From Erythrobacter sp. (GTDB taxonomy: Bacteria; Pseudomonadota; Alphaproteobacteria; Sphingomonadales; Sphingomonadaceae), in the NCBI GenBank assembly GCA_003483125.1, contig DMWU01000030.1:1-14880 (forward strand): a DNA stretch of 14,880 bases, in the 5' to 3' direction. This document shows positions 1 through 7,681 of this stretch, in pieces (positions within the stretch are counted from its first letter, which is position 1; the number at the start of each line of letters is the position of its first letter). The notes beneath the pieces were generated by a model. That model worked only from the letters and a program-made list of their open reading frames with translations. It did not search any database and was not told the DNA's origin. A program made the translations under genes and the position numbers.

Positions 1-2884
1 GTGCGGCCTGCTCAGTGGCGTTGTGGCCGTGTTCTTCCTCAATGCGCGTCAATTCATCGGCGGCTACAAGGTTGACTGGCCCGATCCGCTCGCGGCTGGC
101 GGTGAGCCGGTCCATCTCTTCTGCTTCCTGCGTGGCGTCCTTCACCGCCTCGCCTTCGAATTCGAAGCGTTCGCAAAGCAGGGGTGGCGGACACTGGAAC
201 CTTTCGCCGGAAATGCGCGCCATCTCGCCTCGACGCGCTTCTTCGTTTTCAGCACGCGCCCTCAGGCCGGCGCGGTTTTCGCGCGCAGTTGACAGCGCTT
301 CGCTTGCCTCGGCCAGCTTGCGCTCCACTTCTTTGAGGGATGTTTCCCGCTCGGCAATGACTTCTTCAGCAGCGGCAAGCTCTGCCGCCAGCTTGGCACG
401 CATCGTATCGCCTTGCTCGATTTCGGCCATCAGGCCTTCGGGTTTGGCGGCCATGATGGCACGCTCTTCCACGATTTCCTCGAGACGTTTGGCTGTGTCG
501 GCCATGCGCTGGGCCGCTTCGCCAGAACGTGCCTCCCAACTTGCCTTTTCCGATCGCTGCGCCGCGTGTCTTTCGCGCGCCACCGCCAATGCCTGGTCAT
601 GTGCTGCGAGCTCGCCGGAGGCTGATTGCACCGCTGATCGCGCGGCCTCATGCTTGGCTTGCGCAGCCTCTAGAGACGCTCGCCCCGTGTCGGGCGAAGG
701 CAGCTGTGCCTTCTTCGCCTGTACCTCTTCAACTTCACTCTCCGCCTGTTTTAGCTGCTCGGCGAGATCGGTTGCGGTTTGCTCCAATTCGCTGAACCGC
801 GCGGCCAGTCGCTCCCGCTCAGCCTGCGCTTGGTCGAGCATCCGGAGCGCGGCGCGTTCTTCTTCGCTTGCCTCTGCAAGGCTGCGCTCCTGCGCGATAA
901 GGTCAGTCTGGAGTTTTGAAAGCTCTTCGCGCGCTGCCTCATCCTCGCTGGTCGTGGTTTCCACGGCCTTGAGCACCGCGGGTAGTTTAGTTTCAAGCTC
1001 AGTCAGCCTGTTATCGGCCTCCAACCTTACTGCCTCGGCCGCACCTTCACCGCGAATAATGAAGCCGTCCCAGCGGCGCAGATGCCCTTCGCGTGTCACG
1101 ATCCATTCGCCTGGTGCCAGATCGCGCCCGTCATCCTTCTCAGCAAAGTGCACGAGCGAGAGGCGGGCTTTAAGCTGCTCAGGGCAATTCTTTACGTGGG
1201 CAAGTATACAGTCGGCCACGCGCTTGGGCGCAGCGCCGCCTGTCCAGAAACGACCGCTATCGGCATCTTTTGGTGCGCCAAGCGGAGACTTGGCGTCACG
1301 GCCAAGAACCGCAGCGATGGCGCGTTCATAGCCTGGCGCGACTGAGATCCGGTCAAGTGCCTTGGGCAGGGCCTTGCCCTGCGCATTGCCCTTCGCGCGG
1401 GCATCGCGATCGCGAGCAAGCGCATTGAATTCGCGTTCTATGCCCGCCAATTCGGCACGCGCTGCTGCAAGCGCACTCGAAGCATCGTCGCGCGCCTCCT
1501 GCAAATTCGACTTGCGCGCCTGGCCCTGCGCCAGTGCATCGCGCAATTCCGCGACCTTAGCGGCGGTGGCATTGGCAGATTTCTCCGCTTCCTTGACTGC
1601 GATTTCCGGATCGCCGGCCTGGCTTAGTTGCGCGCGCAAATCATGCTGGCGCTGCATGTCATTATTCAGCCGGGCTACTCTTAGCTTGGCTTGTTCAATC
1701 TCTGCCTCGACAACGCGCCATTCGGCTTCGACCCCGGCATGATCGGCGGTAGCTTTCGCCAATGCCAGTTCGGCCGTACGTGACGCGCGTTCTGCTTCGT
1801 CGACTCGGCTGGTGAGAGCTGGTCGTCGCTCTTCATCTTTGGCCAGTGCATCGCCGCTAGCCTTGAGTTCGCGTTCCAATCGCGCCAGTGCTTCGGCCGC
1901 ATCATGAGTCAAGCGATCGGCATCGCCGCGATCTTCCTCTAGCCGCGCTTTCTGTCTGTCCAGATCGGCGAGGCGTTGTTCTGCTGCTTCAAGCTGGCTG
2001 GTGAGCGCCGCCATACGGTGGCCATGCGCGCTGGCATCATCACGGCGATCCGCCAATTCATCGCGAGCTTCGGCGACGGTTTCAGCCGCGGCCTGCTGCA
2101 ATTTCTGCGCTTCCTTGGTTGCAGCCTGTACCTGTTCAACGCGTTGGTCCGCAGATTTCGCCGCTTCGCGCGCTTCCTCAGCCGCTGCAGCGGCATCGCG
2201 CCAGCGTGCATATAGCAACCGTGCTTCGGCAATCTTGATCTGGTCGGATAGCTTCTTGTAGCGCTCCGCCTGCTTTGCTTGCCGCTTGAGCGTAGCCATC
2301 TGCGAATCGAGTCCGGCCATCAGATCTTCAAGCCGTTCTAGGTTCTTTTCTGTCTGGCAAAGTTTACTCTCTGCATCCTTGCGGCGGACATGCAGGCCGG
2401 CAATACCTGCCGCCTCTTCGAGCATTTGCCGCCTTTCGGCCGGCTTTGCGGCGATTACCTGAGCGATCTTGCCCTGGCTGACGAGCGCTGGCGAGTGCGC
2501 GCCTGTGGCAGCGTCGGCAAAGGTAAGGGCGACATCCTTCGCCCGGACATCGCGCCCGTTCACGCGGTAGGCGCTACCCGCGCCGCGCTCGATCCGGCGG
2601 GTCACTTCCAGCTCTTCGCCATCATCGTCTTTTGCCTGAAGTATAACCTCTGCAAAATCACGCGGAGGACGCGCTTCAGTACCGGCAAAGATTACATCTT
2701 CCATGCCGCCCGAACGCATGGATCTTGGCGAGTTCTCGCCCATGACCCAGCGGATTGCCTCAAGCAGGTTGGATTTGCCGCAGCCATTGGGGCCGACGAC
2801 ACCCGTCAGTCCCGGCTCGACACGCAATTCGGCAGGCTCGACAAAGCTCTTGAAACCGCTGAGCTTAAGCCTACTTATTTCCAT
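1..2884 (-). CDS. smc: Chromosome segregation protein SMC (C-terminal end beyond window)
   Basis: Structural maintenance of chromosomes ATPase, the core of the condensin-like complex (with ScpA and ScpB) that compacts and segregates the chromosome. The minus-strand frame is open from the ATG at 2884 to the left edge, giving 961 visible residues. The N-terminal head has the Walker A motif GPNGCGKS (residues 31-38), the conserved MEDVIFAGTE stretch (61-70) and a Q-loop glutamine (LVSQGKI, Q137). From about residue 170 comes a long Ala/Glu/Lys/Arg-rich coiled coil, then a globular hinge at about 505-615, then the returning coiled coil. The conserved RIGPVNLVAADEL stretch just before the edge marks entry to the C-terminal head, so the ABC signature and Walker B lie outside; the family usually has about 1,140-1,200 residues. 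A purine-rich AAGGGGGG sits 12 bases before the start. It lies 33 bases downstream of a DsbA-like gene and is probably last in that operon. Confidence 0.97.
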   Translation of the reverse strand, partial: MEISRLKLSGFKSFVEPAELRVEPGLTGVVGPNGCGKSNLLEAIRWVMGENSPRSMRSGGMEDVIFAGTEARPPRDFAEVILQAKDDDGEELEVTRRIERGAGSAYRVNGRDVRAKDVALTFADAATGAHSPALVSQGKIAQVIAAKPAERRQMLEEAAGIAGLHVRRKDAESKLCQTEKNLERLEDLMAGLDSQMATLKRQAKQAERYKKLSDQIKIAEARLLYARWRDAAAAAEEAREAAKSADQRVEQVQAATKEAQKLQQAAAETVAEARDELADRRDDASAHGHRMAALTSQLEAAEQRLADLDRQKARLEEDRGDADRLTHDAAEALARLERELKASGDALAKDEERRPALTSRVDEAERASRTAELALAKATADHAGVEAEWRVVEAEIEQAKLRVARLNNDMQRQHDLRAQLSQAGDPEIAVKEAEKSANATAAKVAELRDALAQGQARKSNLQEARDDASSALAAARAELAGIEREFNALARDRDARAKGNAQGKALPKALDRISVAPGYERAIAAVLGRDAKSPLGAPKDADSGRFWTGGAAPKRVADCILAHVKNCPEQLKARLSLVHFAEKDDGRDLAPGEWIVTREGHLRRWDGFIIRGEGAAEAVRLEADNRLTELETKLPAVLKAVETTTSEDEAAREELSKLQTDLIAQERSLAEASEEERAALRMLDQAQAERERLAARFSELEQTATDLAEQLKQAESEVEEVQAKKAQLPSPDTGRASLEAAQAKHEAARSAVQSASGELAAHDQALAVARERHAAQRSEKASWEARSGEAAQRMADTAKRLEEIVEERAIMAAKPEGLMAEIEQGDTMRAKLAAELAAAEEVIAERETSLKEVERKLAEASEALSTARENRAGLRARAENEEARRGEMARISGERFQCPPPLLCERFEFEGEAVKDATQEAEEMDRLTASRERIGPVNLVAADELTRIEEEHGHNATEQAA

Positions 2885-2917
2885 TGCGCTATCAATCCCC
2901 CCTTGGAAATGCAGAAT

Positions 2918-3670
2918 TTATCGTGCCCCGGCCCTTTGCAGTACCGGTTCGAGCCCCGGCCACTGGTTCACTTCCAGCTTGGCGCCGTTGAGAAAGAAAG
3001 TGGGTGTCGAATTCACGCCCAGTTCCTGAGACTGTTGTTGCGAACGTTCTGCGATAGCTTCGATATTCGCGCCGTCGGCCAGGCAGCTGCGCGCCTGCTC
3101 GCTGCTAAGGCCGCGTGCAGCGAAGAAATCAATAAGTCCTGCAGCTTCGCCAATGGCGACGAAACGCTGGTTGGTTGGCAGTGAGCTGGCAGCTTCATAA
3201 GCCGCACCATTGGCATTCAAGTTTGCAAAGATATCGTTAAGCGCAACCCATGCCTGGTCTGAAAGCGGTTGCATATTCTCGGGTTGGCCGCAGCGAACCA
3301 GCGTCGCTATGGTCAGATCGATCGGGTCGCGCACAAGGTTGCGGAGTTCCAGGCTGACCACGCCGGTAGAAACATAGTCTTTCTTAAGCGAAGGCCCACC
3401 ATTGATTGCGAAGTTCGCGCAGGCTCCGCAAGTATGCGATGCATATTCAACCAGCTTGAGCGGGGCATCAGGATTTCCGACCAGGTAACCGCCTTCATCC
3501 GTAACAGCGACCACATCTGTCCATTGCTGGCCATCGGGCGCTGGAATGGCGGCAATTGCATCGCCTGCCAGTTCTGCATCGGCATCGTCGGCTGCGCTGC
3601 AAGCTGTCAGAGCCAAGGCAAGCGTGCCTACCATGGCTGAGCTCAGGAAACGTCGCGAGATTTTAGTCAT
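2918..3670 (-). CDS. DsbA-like thiol-disulfide lipoprotein (CGAC active site)
   Basis: A 250-residue thioredoxin-fold protein of the DsbA family, probably oxidising or isomerising disulfides in exported proteins. The N-terminus has basic residues, a hydrophobic stretch and a lipobox L-T-A-C ending at C24, so the mature protein is probably a membrane-anchored lipoprotein facing the periplasm. The active site is CGAC (residues 81-84) and the cis-proline is in STPTFFLNG (P223). A second cysteine pair, C127 and C196, lies in the helical insert; the neighbouring paralogue has it at matching spacing. The start ATG at 3670 has GAAGGA seven bases upstream. It lies between the other DsbA-like gene (96-base gap) and smc (33-base gap). 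Substrate and partner cannot be read from the sequence. Fold assignment is strong; the exact role (oxidase, isomerase, DsbG/ScsC-like) is open. Confidence 0.9.
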   Translation of the reverse strand: MTKISRRFLSSAMVGTLALALTACSAADDADAELAGDAIAAIPAPDGQQWTDVVAVTDEGGYLVGNPDAPLKLVEYASHTCGACANFAINGGPSLKKDYVSTGVVSLELRNLVRDPIDLTIATLVRCGQPENMQPLSDQAWVALNDIFANLNANGAAYEAASSLPTNQRFVAIGEAAGLIDFFAARGLSSEQARSCLADGANIEAIAERSQQQSQELGVNSTPTFFLNGAKLEVNQWPGLEPVLQRAGAR

Positions 3671-3766
3671 ATCGGGTCCTTCAGGATCGAATGGGGGAAG
3701 CTATACTATGGGTTGAGTAGGGTGAAGCGCAGTGCGGAGCTTTCCACAAGTTGCGTAAGGTAATTC
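3671..3766. other. Intergenic gap between the two DsbA-like genes
   Basis: This 96-base gap separates the two DsbA-like genes. I see no stem-loop followed by a T-run on the minus strand, so no terminator is supported. A minus-strand TATAGC-like element occurs near 3700, but no convincing -35 partner is present, so a separate promoter for the lipoprotein gene and smc is possible but unproven. The only firm site is the GAAGGA ribosome-binding site immediately before the 3670 start. Confidence 0.4.
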
Positions 3767-4459
3767 CTAGTGCTCATGCCCGGAATGGACGGCGGCCTTT
3801 CCGGTTAGATGCGGCTCCAATGCCTGCCAGCTATGCACGCCTTGCAGAAGCTCGCCGTTTAACAGGAAGCTCGGCGTTCCTGTAAGGCCCAGCCTTTTGA
3901 CGTCAGCCATGGTCGTAGAGACCAGCGATTGCGCCTTTGCTTCGTCGTTCAGGCAGCGATCAAGGTTGCCTCTTTGATAGCCGCGCTGCTCCATTAGCGT
4001 GTAAAATCCGAGGTCGTTGGCAAGCGCGCGGCGCGCGGCGGCTCGATCTGGGTTTGACCAGCGCTGCACCTGTCCTTCTGTGGCATTTTGCGCCTTGCCA
4101 AGCCACGTTGCCTGGCTGGTCATGAAGGCGCTGTGATTGAGGGGAAATTTCGATTCCGCACCGCAATGGGCAAGCATGGCAGCGGTCAGATCGATTGGAT
4201 CGCGAAGCAAATGGCGCACTTCCAACTTGAGATTGCCGGAATGAACAAAGGCCAGTTTTATCACGGGGTCGCCCTGACGCGCAAAATCTGCACAGTGCCC
4301 GCAAGTATAACTGATATATTCGGTCAGCGTTGTTTCCGCCTCTGGGTTGCCGATCACATGGCCCTGATTGACCTCTGCGACATTAGCATTCCAATTTGCG
4401 CTGTTTCCGCCGCCGATAAGCATTGCCCCAGTCAGGATCGCGACCTTAACCGAATTCAC
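3767..4459 (-). CDS. DsbA-like periplasmic thiol-disulfide protein (CGHC active site)
   Basis: A 230-residue thioredoxin-fold protein and paralogue of the adjacent lipoprotein. The N-terminal 20 or so residues form a Sec signal peptide (MNSVK followed by a hydrophobic stretch and GGGNSA, likely cleaved after A21); no lipobox cysteine is present, so it should be soluble in the periplasm. The active site is CGHC (53-56), closer to the PDI and DsbA (CPHC) type than the neighbour's CGAC. The cis-proline is in GTPSFLLNG (P196). An additional cysteine pair, C99 and C169, matches C127 and C196 of the neighbour, and both share a RDPIDLT segment. The start is GTG at 4459, sharing one base with the upstream gene's TAG stop, behind purine-rich GAGGAAGAG, which implies translational coupling. 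The histidine-rich tail (HSGHEH) is unusual but short. The exact redox role is unknown. Confidence 0.9.
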   Translation of the reverse strand: MNSVKVAILTGAMLIGGGNSANWNANVAEVNQGHVIGNPEAETTLTEYISYTCGHCADFARQGDPVIKLAFVHSGNLKLEVRHLLRDPIDLTAAMLAHCGAESKFPLNHSAFMTSQATWLGKAQNATEGQVQRWSNPDRAAARRALANDLGFYTLMEQRGYQRGNLDRCLNDEAKAQSLVSTTMADVKRLGLTGTPSFLLNGELLQGVHSWQALEPHLTGKAAVHSGHEH

Positions 4460-4998
4460 TATTTCTCTTCCTCTTCATTGCTCAGGCTGCGCGCAAGCGA
4501 TTCTAGCACAGTGCGCAGTTCAGGATCGCCTATATCGCGCAATGAATCGCCGAGTTCCATGGGAATTGGCTTGAGCGATGGTGGTGCCTTGGGCCGATCT
4601 TCAGCATGGGTAGGATTAACCTCGCCTTGCCGTAATTTTACACGGGCAACGGCGTTGTAGCCGAAGAAGCGATTCACGCGCTCGATAATCTCCGGAATCA
4701 CCTGCTGGATAAGCGGTGCGTGAGCGGGGACAACCACCAATTGAAGGATACCTTCGCTCTTCTCACCCGGCGGAAAACGAATTGCTTCCGGCATGCAGAC
4801 CTTGGAATGATGTTCGCCGACAATCTCTGGCCAACGTGTGACAACGTTGGACTGGACGAAACCGAACCGGCGAAATGCGGTGCGCCCGATTTGCGGCATT
4901 AACTCGCCAATAGGTTTGGCCGCGCCACCACGAGGTCGTTCAAACGGCTTAGCTTTCTTTTTCCCTTTTGTGGGAGTTTGGGGCTTGTCCCTTTTCAT
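4459..4998 (-). CDS. DUF721 / DciA-like protein
   Basis: A 179-residue cytosolic protein with a DUF721 domain at roughly residues 25-115. The visible core is an IGELMPQIGRTAFRRFGF segment, then WPEIVGEHHS, then a beta-helix unit ending NRFFGYNAVARVKLRQ, which resembles the KH-like fold of this family. DUF721 includes DciA, the helicase operator that helps load replicative DnaB in bacteria lacking DnaC/DnaI; this protein may have that role, but that is inference from the family. The N-terminus is strongly basic (MKRDKPQTPTKGKKKAKPFERPRG) and the C-terminus acidic (NEEEEK), the former fitting DNA binding. The ATG at 4998 is chosen because conserved sequence begins soon after it; the frame stays open to 5175 but that extension overlaps mutY and looks non-coding. 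No clear ribosome-binding site precedes 4998. It is the first gene of the minus-strand operon leading to smc. Confidence 0.85.
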   Translation of the reverse strand: MKRDKPQTPTKGKKKAKPFERPRGGAAKPIGELMPQIGRTAFRRFGFVQSNVVTRWPEIVGEHHSKVCMPEAIRFPPGEKSEGILQLVVVPAHAPLIQQVIPEIIERVNRFFGYNAVARVKLRQGEVNPTHAEDRPKAPPSLKPIPMELGDSLRDIGDPELRTVLESLARSLSNEEEEK

Positions 4999-5027
4999 TA
5001 CGGCCAAGCCAATGCCATAGCTGCGGC
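4999..5027. other. 29-base divergent gap between DUF721 gene and mutY
   Basis: Only 29 bases separate the two divergent start codons chosen here (ATG at 4998 minus, GTG at 5028 plus). That cannot hold two complete promoters, and neither start has a good Shine-Dalgarno sequence. Promoter elements must therefore overlap the opposite coding sequence, or one start is misplaced. Confidence 0.5.
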
Positions 5028-6062
5028 GTGACCGCCAGAGACAACAGGATATCTGGGCCATTGCTCCACTGGTATGATGCGCATGCCCGCGACCTGCCAT
5101 GGCGCGCGCAGCCGGGATCTTCACTGCCCGATCCCTACCATGTCTGGCTTTCAGAGGTGATGTTGCAACAGACAACCGTAGCTGCGGTCAAGCCATATTT
5201 CGATAAATTCGTGCGGCGCTGGCCAGATATTGAGGCGCTTGCTCGCGCGGAAGAGGCAGAGGTGATGGCCGCGTGGGCGGGGCTGGGTTACTATTCAAGA
5301 GCCCGCAACCTGCTGAAATGCGCGAAGGAAGTGGCTAAGAGGAGTGGCTTTCCGCAGACTGAGGCAGGACTTAGGGAATTGCCCGGTATCGGGCCATATA
5401 CTGCAGCAGCCATTGCAGCGATCGCATTTGGCAAGCGTGCCGTGGTGATCGATGCCAATGTTGAAAGAGTTGTCGCGCGGTTGTCCGCAATCCGCGATCC
5501 CCTGCCAGGAGCGCGCAAGAAGATTGGCAAATATGCCGAGAAGATAACTCCGCACGACCGAGCAGGGGATTTCGCGCAGGCAATGATGGATCTCGGCGCA
5601 ACCATCTGTACAGCCCGTCAACCGCGATGTCAGTTATGTCCGCTGAGTGAGCATTGCGCCGGTTACCGCGGTGGGGATGCGGCTAGCCTACCAGTCAAGG
5701 CGCAAAAGAAATCACGGCCTGAACGCCGCGGCAAAGCATTCTGGATAGAGAATGACGGTTCTGTTTGGCTCGTCACACGGCCGTCTCGAGGAATGCTGGG
5801 CGGAATGCGCGCGCTTCCCGATGACGGCTGGAGCGCGCAAGCCGATGGCTCTGGCGATACAGCACTTGCAGGTGAATGGAGCCATCTTGGTTCCGTACGC
5901 CACGTATTTACCCACGCGACATTGACGCTTGATATCATGCGATACGGCGGATCAGCTACGCCTGTTGAAGAGGGCGAATGGTGGTCGCTGGAAGAACTCG
6001 ATAAAGCGGGCCTTCCCAGCCTGTTTGCCAAGGCAGCGCGCCTGGCGCTTGCGGATCGTTAG
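5028..6062 (+). CDS. mutY: Adenine DNA glycosylase MutY
   Basis: Base-excision repair enzyme that removes adenine mispaired with 8-oxoguanine. From the GTG start it has 344 residues, normal for the family. It shows the catalytic glutamate in WLSEVMLQQT (E43), a helix-hairpin-helix LPGIGPYTAAAI (from 118) and the catalytic aspartate in VIDANVERV (D142). The four [4Fe-4S] cysteines follow in C-X6-C-X2-C-X5-C spacing (C194, C201, C204, C210). The C-terminal third has the Nudix-like 8-oxoG recognition domain, including WLVTRPSRGMLGGM and HVFTHATLTL. The GTG at 5028 is chosen because homology starts at about LLHWYDAHARDLPWR; a TTG at 5061 with AGGA upstream is an alternative, and an ATG at 4968 would overlap the divergent gene. 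Its stop overlaps by four bases the stop of the small membrane protein on the other strand. Confidence 0.96.
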   Translation: MTARDNRISGPLLHWYDAHARDLPWRAQPGSSLPDPYHVWLSEVMLQQTTVAAVKPYFDKFVRRWPDIEALARAEEAEVMAAWAGLGYYSRARNLLKCAKEVAKRSGFPQTEAGLRELPGIGPYTAAAIAAIAFGKRAVVIDANVERVVARLSAIRDPLPGARKKIGKYAEKITPHDRAGDFAQAMMDLGATICTARQPRCQLCPLSEHCAGYRGGDAASLPVKAQKKSRPERRGKAFWIENDGSVWLVTRPSRGMLGGMRALPDDGWSAQADGSGDTALAGEWSHLGSVRHVFTHATLTLDIMRYGGSATPVEEGEWWSLEELDKAGLPSLFAKAARLALADR

Positions 6063-6280
6063 AGGATCCCGCCACCCAGTGCGAGGCGCACCACTGCTAT
6101 CAGGCCGACAATGAGGCAGAAATTGCGCCCATGATTGCTTGATGAGAGCGCGCCAAGGCCAATGCCGACTACGACAATTGGCAGTGCAATCCAGTTGGCC
6201 CAACCGAGTAACGGGATAGTCGCCGGGATAACAATGACCAGCGAGACGATACCGATGAGAATCGAAAGAATATTCAGCAT
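6059..6280 (-). CDS. Small three-helix membrane protein, function unknown
   Basis: A 73-residue, very hydrophobic protein with three likely membrane helices (about residues 2-22, 28-45 and 53-71), a short polar loop SSSNHGRN between helices two and three, and a glycine-rich end (LGGGIL). I do not recognise a named family. Two starts are possible. The ATG at 6280 begins directly with the first helix; it has no Shine-Dalgarno but a TATAAG box only four bases upstream, which would give a leaderless message. A GTG at 6331 adds 17 mostly polar residues and is preceded by AGGGGGA nine bases away. I prefer 6280 because the protein begins naturally there. The gene ends inside the mutY stop (TTAG shared by both), so the two are convergent with no terminator between them. 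Confidence 0.65.
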   Translation of the reverse strand: MLNILSILIGIVSLVIVIPATIPLLGWANWIALPIVVVGIGLGALSSSNHGRNFCLIVGLIAVVRLALGGGIL

Positions 6281-6284
6281 GTGT

Positions 6285-6315
6285 CTTATATGGGTAAAGC
6301 ACTTGGGTTGCGCAA
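6285..6315 (-). promoter_or_regulatory. Possible promoter of the small membrane protein
   Basis: Reading the minus strand, TATAAG (6290-6285; five of six matches to the -10 consensus) lies 19 bases downstream of TTGCGC (6315-6310; four of six to -35). Transcription would start at or next to the ATG at 6280. The -35 element sits in the perfect 8-base palindrome TTGCGCAA (6308-6315), a possible operator. The spacer is longer than the ideal 17, and no experimental support is available. Confidence 0.3.
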
Positions 6316-6322
6316 GTCCCAA

Positions 6323-6352
6323 TTGACCCACGGTCTATGTTCCCCCTAACAA
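6323..6352 (+). promoter_or_regulatory. Possible promoter of the serine hydrolase operon
   Basis: TTGACC (6323-6328) matches five of six bases of the -35 consensus. The best -10 candidate is TAACAA (6347-6352), 18 bases downstream, which matches only three of six. It is well placed ahead of the GAGGA ribosome-binding site (6369-6373) and the ATG at 6380, so the position is right even though the -10 is weak. Confidence 0.3.
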
Positions 6353-6379
6353 GCGATCGATTTCAAATGAGGACTTTTC

Positions 6380-7681
6380 ATGGCGTTTCGAGAATTTGAT
6401 GCAGTGGCGCTTTCGCGTCGCTCACTATTGCGCTCAGGTGCCTATCTGGCGACTGGTAGCGCGCTCGCTTCAGTGCCGCTTGGTCGCGCTGCATTGGCGC
6501 ATCACGTTACAGATGCGTGGCCAAATGTCGCAGCTGCGGCCAATGGTTATGTTTCAAGCGGCAAGGTGCCTAATGTCCTAGTTACATTCGGTTGGCGTGA
6601 TGAAATCCCCCACATTGTCGGTGGCGGCAAGATCGCATTTGGAAACGACACAGCTGCGGGTCTGGATACGCTCTACCGCGTATATTCCATGACCAAGCCG
6701 ATTACCGGTATGGCTGCCATGATGTGCATTGAAGATGGCTTGATTGGGCTTGACCAGCCGGTTTCCGAGATCATTCCGGCGTTTGGCGAGATGCAGGTGC
6801 TCAAGGATCCGCAAGGGTCGCTTGAAGATACAGTCCCTGCCGAACGAGCAATTACCATCCGACATCTGCTGACCCATACGGCGGGGATTGGATATGACAT
6901 TATCACCAAGGGGCCTCTGCTACAGGCCTATCGCGACAATGGGTTGAATGGGGGGCAGGCCAGCAGGTTCCCGATCCCCGGCTTCCCGCAAGTCGAAAGC
7001 GCACCGGGCCTTGCAGAGTGGACTGAACGTCTGGCTGCATTGCCGCTGGTTGCACAACCAGGGACGCAATGGAGCTATTCCTACTCGATCGATGTAATCG
7101 GCCGGGTAATCGAGGTTGCGTCTGGAATGGCAATTGACGAATTCCTGCAGAAGCGGATGTTTGGACCTTGCGGGATGGACAGTACCTATTTTGCGGTGCC
7201 GGAAAGCGAAGTCAGTCGCCTGACAGACAATTACGGTATTCTGGGCGAGATGACGCTTCCGCTCGACAAGGGCACGAGCTCCATCTTCCTTGATGAGCCG
7301 CCAGTGCTTTGGGGCGGTTCGGGTCTGGTTTGCAGCCCGCGTGACTATGATCGCTTCCTCAATATGCTGCTCGGCTATGGGCAAATCGATGGCAATCGAG
7401 TGATGAAGGAAGAGACCGTACGACTGGGGGTTTCCAACCTGCTGCCAGACGGAATAGATACTAGTCACGCATGGCTGGGTGGCCAGGGCTTTGGCGCTGG
7501 TGGCCGTTCGGTCAATGGATCCTATGGCTGGGGAGGGGCGGCAGGCACGCTTTCCTCAGTAGATTTCAGCATTGGACTGAGGTCGACATTATTCACCCAA
7601 TATATGCCATCTGATTCGCTGCCTATGCGCGATGAATTCCTGACGGCCCTTGCGAAGGATTTGTCACAATATGGCGGCTAA
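6380..7681 (+). CDS. Tat-exported serine hydrolase (beta-lactamase / family VIII esterase type)
   Basis: A 433-residue enzyme of the serine beta-lactamase-like superfamily (class C, PBP-like, family VIII carboxylesterases). It starts with a twin-arginine signal, SRRSLLRSG (R13-R14) followed by a hydrophobic stretch ending ALAHH near residue 42, so it is probably exported folded to the periplasm. The catalytic SxxK is SMTK (S103, K106). The second motif is WSYSYS, with Y233 the likely general base in place of YxN. The third motif resembles the WGG of esterases (W384-G-G), rather than the KTG of true beta-lactamases. RHLLTHTAGIGY (161-172) is also typical of this superfamily. An esterase or amidase activity is more likely than antibiotic resistance; the substrate is unknown. 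The ATG has GAGGA six bases upstream. Its 3' end overlaps the nudC start by 11 bases. Confidence 0.9.
   Translation: MAFREFDAVALSRRSLLRSGAYLATGSALASVPLGRAALAHHVTDAWPNVAAAANGYVSSGKVPNVLVTFGWRDEIPHIVGGGKIAFGNDTAAGLDTLYRVYSMTKPITGMAAMMCIEDGLIGLDQPVSEIIPAFGEMQVLKDPQGSLEDTVPAERAITIRHLLTHTAGIGYDIITKGPLLQAYRDNGLNGGQASRFPIPGFPQVESAPGLAEWTERLAALPLVAQPGTQWSYSYSIDVIGRVIEVASGMAIDEFLQKRMFGPCGMDSTYFAVPESEVSRLTDNYGILGEMTLPLDKGTSSIFLDEPPVLWGGSGLVCSPRDYDRFLNMLLGYGQIDGNRVMKEETVRLGVSNLLPDGIDTSHAWLGGQGFGAGGRSVNGSYGWGGAAGTLSSVDFSIGLRSTLFTQYMPSDSLPMRDEFLTALAKDLSQYGG

Noticed and set aside
15..1331. A 438-codon plus-strand open frame opposite smc, rich in Ser, Ala and Arg.
   Set aside because: It is antisense to the SMC coiled coil and hinge, whose minus-strand frame has clear homology. 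The Ser/Ala/Arg composition is what reversed Glu/Ala/Leu-rich coiled-coil codons give, and no domain is visible.
2390..3184. A 264-codon plus-strand open frame across the start of smc and the end of a DsbA-like gene.
   Set aside because: It is antisense to two recognisable genes, crosses their boundary and shows no family motif.
6380..7681. A beta-lactamase resistance gene.
   Set aside because: SxxK is present, but the third motif is WGG-like rather than KTG and the second is YSY rather than YxN, which favours an esterase or peptidase-like member.
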